This document shows positions 61,901-64,000 of a stretch of 64,000 nucleotides of DNA, one piece after another. Location of the stretch: positions 16,419,875-16,483,874 of the forward strand of contig CM017567.1 in NCBI GenBank assembly GCA_007844125.1, in the 5' to 3' direction. This DNA is from Sinonovacula constricta. Taxonomy: Eukaryota; Mollusca; Bivalvia; Cardiida; Solecurtidae. Each line of letters begins with the position of its first letter. The first letter of the stretch is position 1. The notes beneath the pieces were generated by a model, which did no database searches, was not told where the DNA came from, and worked only from the letters and a program-made list of their open reading frames with translations. Position numbers and translations under genes: made by a program.

Positions 61901-62259
61901 TACATTGTTTGCGGTTAATAGAGTAAAATATTAAAAGTGTGAGTTTCTTGCATGTGCTGTACAATTTCATCGAATAAAATTATGTTATGGTCTAATTAAA
62001 TCAATTTGTTAGCATTATAAGGAGCTTAAGTAGCTCTTTTAATACGTCATCCGTTAATACAAATAAGTAATTAAGTAAACAAAATGTATTTAAATTGTAA
62101 AGAATATTGCACGAAGTATAACACGTAACAAAAAGACACCCAAGTTTAAAGTGACTAATTAATGGCGTCTATATTATACGGGACTTTGCAGGTCATCTTA
62201 ACATTGATTGGTTACTGTAGAGTTTTTGTAAGAGTTTCAATGTTAATAATAATAATAAC

Positions 62260-62331
<72 letters not shown>

Positions 62332-64000
62332 TGTTAAGTAACATTGACATTGTTTACGCATTTACTGGCATTCTTCATTGACAGCATTCTCTTGCAAATT
62401 ACCGCTGACCGAGTAAAAGAACACCCCGTCTGGTCCTTCACTATAAACAGGATAATGGCGGATTGATAATATTGCCGTTTGTATTTCAAAAAGAAGAAAC
62501 CGTCGTTTTAAAATTAAATGCTATGCTAAAATTATAAATCTTCCACCGCTTCTGCAATAAGTAAGGCTAGCAATGTAAATAATGGCAAGAAGTAAACATT
62601 TTACAATGAATAAACACAGTGAACGTAATAAAAAATTAGCGTCTTATGTGTCACTATGATATAAATTCGTTCCGAATATTCGAATATGATTCGAATACAC
62701 GTAACGAATATTCGAATATCATTTTGAGATTCGATTTACATCCCTAGTTATAACACAATGATTGAGAATCCGATAGAGTGTATAAAGGCTTTCTATCATA
62801 TATACGATTGAATATTACGCAAGGATTAGAGAAGGAAGTATGACTTAACACAATACGCTTTGTTAGTTAAACATTCGTGTTTTATATCTTCAGGAAGGTG
62901 GCTTTTTTGTCGAGTGTGGAGCCCTGACAGGAGAACATCTGTCGAACACATTCTTCTTCGAGACGGCCCGCAAGTGGGAAGGCTTGCTGATTGAGGCAAA
63001 CCCCGAATCTTACGCCGAGCTGAGGACCAAGCACAGGAAGACCTTCAGCATCAATGCCTGTCTGTCTAACAAGCCGTACCCGAACATGGTAAGTGCTGCT
63101 TCTCCTTTGAGCTGTTGTACACTTTTAATAAGGGAAAACAAATCCGTGCGATTGCAGACAAGTCCTGCTTTGGTGTACAGCAAGGAACAAACTTTCTGCC
63201 ACTAAAATACAAACCCTACCTAAATATGGTAAGTGGACCGTAGCCGATCTCATGCTGCAATTATTTATAAGCAATAAAAAATAACAATTGCATTCAAAGG
63301 TAAAACAAATCTGGCATAAAATCCAGCAGCAATACCTAATAAAACTAACTTTCTGCAATAATAATAATGGCCAATTCGTTCTTATCAAGTTGAATTAAAA
63401 CAGATCGTAGCATTACACCACCTCGAGGTAAGGTACATGTCAGAATTAGAGTAACAGACATATTGTTAATGTCTCCTTACCCCTTTGACAGCATCTATGA
63501 ACGAGATATAAGAGTCCCTCGTCACACGGGCTTGAATTCCAGTAACGGCTCATACCTTGTATATGGATGTAACCGTTATCCAACTGACATGTGGTGTGGT
63601 GGGAGTTTTACCCAGACATTGCAGTCTTTCTAAACCAGTAACAATAACTTTCGATAAAATGTTCATATCTTTGTCATAACGATGAACTTGAATTTTAATT
63701 AAATTACCATACATTCTCAGTACTTGTTTATTAGTTGTATTTGCTATATTTCTACCACTACAGATAACATTTAGTGGGTACGAGATTCTGGAAGGACAGA
63801 AATTAACCGAATTCCTCGCCAAAAACGGAGATAAGACCGCAGAATCTCTCCTAGTGCAGTGTTTCCCTCTGACGTCAATTCTTCTGGCCCTGGGTAGAAC
63901 CAAGGTGGATTATTTTAGCCTCGATATCGAAGGAGACGAGTTAAAGGTGCTCACAACAGTTCCAATGCACACAATTGACATCACCACGATGTCGGTTGAA
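46881..64000 (+). CDS. Star-like type II membrane protein with FkbM methyltransferase-like domain (5' part, four exons; continues beyond window)
   Basis: Exons 46881-46982, 48450-48713, 62894-63088 and 63764-64000 (cut by the window), all joined in phase 0 with GT-AG borders. Residues 1-34 give a short cytosolic tail and one hydrophobic anchor (LFVLVLLVVVAFIAYQF). Residues 35-122 are a stem with GQSKYID just before the fold. Residues 123 onward match the FkbM methyltransferase-like domain of the Drosophila Star family: FFVECGALTGEHLSNTFFFE (motif I region), then VQCFPLTSILLALG and VDYFSLDIEGDELKVL. Star acts in ER-to-Golgi export of EGF-receptor ligands in flies; many invertebrate paralogues have unknown roles, so function here is inferred. 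Intron 2 is 14.2 kb and is almost wholly three minisatellites plus a hAT-type element. Confidence 0.88.
46983..48449. other. Star-like gene intron 1
   Basis: AT-rich intron. A segment near 47238-47300 (TGATTTGGTTA, TATGTGTGAT, GGCCATAT) resembles 39797-39865, a dispersed repeat. A minus-strand frame at 47931-48164 has no recognisable domain. Confidence 0.5.
48450..48713 (+). CDS. Star-like gene exon 2: stem region
   Basis: 88 codons, phase 0-0, acceptor CCACATTGCAG, donor TTCAATG|GTAAGT. It encodes YWKRYAAKPYRSRDISFDYR, then DPRLIQLIRDYYIDPPSDLE and GQSKYIDSQLHSM. The DPRLI-x2-IR-x-YYI segment and GQSK are usual in Star-like proteins. Confidence 0.88.
48701..51020 (+). repeat. 34-bp minisatellite seeded by the exon 2 splice donor, about 65 copies
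   Basis: The unit carries ACAGTTGCATTCAATG followed by GTAAATGACATACACGTC. The first unit is the true exon 2 end and donor (CACAGTTGCATTCAATG|GTAAGT, 48698-48719). The next units (48737, 48775 and 48810 regions) are diverged, and a regular array then runs from about 48830 to 50990. Sub-variants (CATCCAATGG, CATTCATTGG, CATTAAATGG) recur in a fixed order, giving a 102-bp three-unit higher-order repeat between about 49290 and 50280. The last clear unit has GTAAGT again (50977-50982). Confidence 0.95.
51021..51615. other. unique spacer in Star-like intron 2
   Basis: About 600 bp of AT-rich single-copy sequence between the 34-bp and 22-bp arrays. No open frame or repeat seen. Confidence 0.6.
51616..54270 (+). 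repeat. 22-bp minisatellite in Star-like intron 2, about 120 copies
   Basis: Units of the form GACCTCAATGGTAGAAGAG plus three variable bases (AAG, GAG, TTA, TAA). Early units (51616-51760) carry CAAGGGTAGTAGAG instead. A few units are shortened or hold small indels. The core TCAATGGTA also occurs in the 34-bp unit and at the exon 2 donor. Confidence 0.95.
54271..59624 (+). repeat. 48-bp minisatellite with 1.44-1.49-kb higher-order repeat, about 111 copies
   Basis: Units contain GAGTCGGTGTACATCATA followed by a variable ACTAGT/TCTGGT/TCTAGT block, GCTGTCTCCACT and GTGAGTTATAAG. A rare variant with AAATAGTGCT occurs at 54891, 56379 and 57819, i.e. 1,488 bp (31 units) and 1,440 bp (30 units) apart. 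The neighbouring variants repeat in the same order, so whole blocks were duplicated. As 48 is divisible by three, one + frame is open from 54286 to 58203 without an ATG start. A one-base deletion at about 58181 breaks it, after which the same repeat continues in another frame. Treated as non-coding. Confidence 0.95.
59617..59624 (+). repeat. left target-site duplication of the hAT-type element
   Basis: GTTATAAC, identical to 62747-62754 at the other end. It belongs to the last 48-bp unit of the array. Confidence 0.92.
60445..61650 (+). mobile_element. 5'-truncated LINE reverse transcriptase fragment nested in the hAT-type element
   Basis: Starts within the palm domain (GLKQGDACSSLLYIMFTNDI, then LISFADL where YADD is expected). 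It continues with AIWGYHEAEAIELIHCKFLR and GLYGELGRLPMKIIREINII, and ends with a degenerate Cys-His tail (ICTQYNMNIC, then DCYHFLLICPKYREIRQQL at about 61335-61400). Stops and frameshifts interrupt it. The 3' end is near AATAAAGTATATGTATGTAT (61627-61646), a typical short-repeat LINE tail. Confidence 0.82.
62246..62331 (+). repeat. (AAT)n microsatellite inside the hAT-type element
   Basis: About 28 AAT units with one AAC interruption near the left end. Confidence 0.95.
62747..62754 (+). repeat. right target-site duplication of the hAT-type element
   Basis: GTTATAAC, identical to 59617-59624. Sequence after it (ACAATGATTGAG) is the original flank beyond the 48-bp array. Confidence 0.92.
62894..63088 (+). 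CDS. Star-like gene exon 3: FkbM motif I
   Basis: 65 codons, phase 0-0, acceptor TATATCTTCAG, donor AACATG|GTAAGT. It encodes GGFFVECGALTGEHLSNTFF, then WEGLLIEANPESYAELRTKH. The glycine-rich VECGALTGE and the later LIEANP acid match the cofactor-binding region of FkbM-type domains. Confidence 0.92.
63170..63310 (+). repeat. possible degenerate copies of exon-end and donor sequences in intron 3
   Basis: CCCTACCTAAATATGGTAAGTG (63211-63232) resembles the exon 3 end and donor CCGTACCCGAACATG|GTAAGTG (63074-63095). ATTGCATTCAAAGGTAAAAC (63287-63306) resembles the 34-bp unit from exon 2. Both are imperfect. Confidence 0.4.
63764..64000 (+). CDS. Star-like gene exon 4 (cut by window end)
   Basis: At least 79 codons after acceptor CACTACAG, phase 0. 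It encodes ITFSGYEILEGQKLTEFLAK, then LLVQCFPLTSILLALGRTKV and DYFSLDIEGDELKVLTTVPM. The SLDIEGDE motif is the second FkbM hallmark. The reading frame is open at position 64000. Confidence 0.9.
   Translation, partial: MTFSGYEILEGQKLTEFLAKNGDKTAESLLVQCFPLTSILLALGRTKVDYFSLDIEGDELKVLTTVPMHTIDITTMSVE

Larger units (their letters stand above)
59625..62746. mobile_element. hAT-superfamily DNA transposon, non-autonomous or decayed, with nested LINE
   Basis: Starts TAGGGATGTTAACGAATATT and ends AGATTCGATTTACATCCCTA. The terminal inverted repeats are TAGGGATGT-(T)AA-CGAAT with one or two mismatches. Both subterminal zones carry palindromic CGAATATTCGAATAT motifs (59637-59660 and 62673-62725). Flanked by identical 8-bp duplications, the hAT hallmark. 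No transposase frame or BED finger was recognised in the remaining about 1.9 kb. It contains a LINE fragment (60445-61650) and an (AAT)n run (62246-62331). Confidence 0.88.

Overview
The window is nuclear DNA from an animal, most likely a mollusc and perhaps a bivalve. The signs are small exons with GT-AG introns, an AT-rich background, tRNA-derived SINEs, broken LINE reverse transcriptases, a hAT-type DNA transposon and very heavy minisatellite content. The species cannot be named from sequence alone. No prokaryotic or viral gene was recognised.

Three protein-coding genes can be assembled exon by exon with matching splice phases. (1) A secreted C-type-lectin-like gene lies on the + strand (6575-16460, six exons). 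It encodes a signal peptide, a PAN/apple-like region, a short Cys-rich linker, a Sushi domain and a C-type lectin domain. Its last exon has a one-base frameshift. (2) A complete aldo/keto reductase gene of the L-galactose-dehydrogenase-like type lies on the - strand (31918 down to 20076, nine exons, 348 residues, catalytic Asp-Tyr-Lys-His tetrad present). It converges on the lectin gene. (3) The first four exons of a Star-like type II membrane protein with an FkbM methyltransferase-like domain lie on the + strand (46881 to beyond the window end).

Most remaining DNA is repetitive. Large tandem arrays are: 36 bp (1-701); 45 bp in lectin intron 4 (8765-12700); 44/41 bp in lectin intron 5 (14145-15561); 32 bp between the two convergent genes (16750-19290); 36 bp and about 33 bp in reductase introns 8 and 7; 36 bp in the intergenic region (38738-39150); and 34, 22 and 48 bp back to back in intron 2 of the Star-like gene (48700-59624). 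A 3,122-bp hAT-type element (59625-62746) with a perfect 8-bp target duplication sits exactly at the end of the 48-bp array and contains a nested 5'-truncated LINE. The region 31919-46880 has no convincing gene. It holds dispersed repeats, a 740-bp GA-rich tract and simple repeats.

The most striking observation is that the 34-bp array starts at the functional exon 2/intron 2 boundary of the Star-like gene. Its unit contains the last 15 or so exonic bases plus the splice donor, so the intron carries about 60 decoy copies of its own 5' splice site. In almost all of them the +5 G of GTAAGT is changed, while the true donor and the last array unit keep it.
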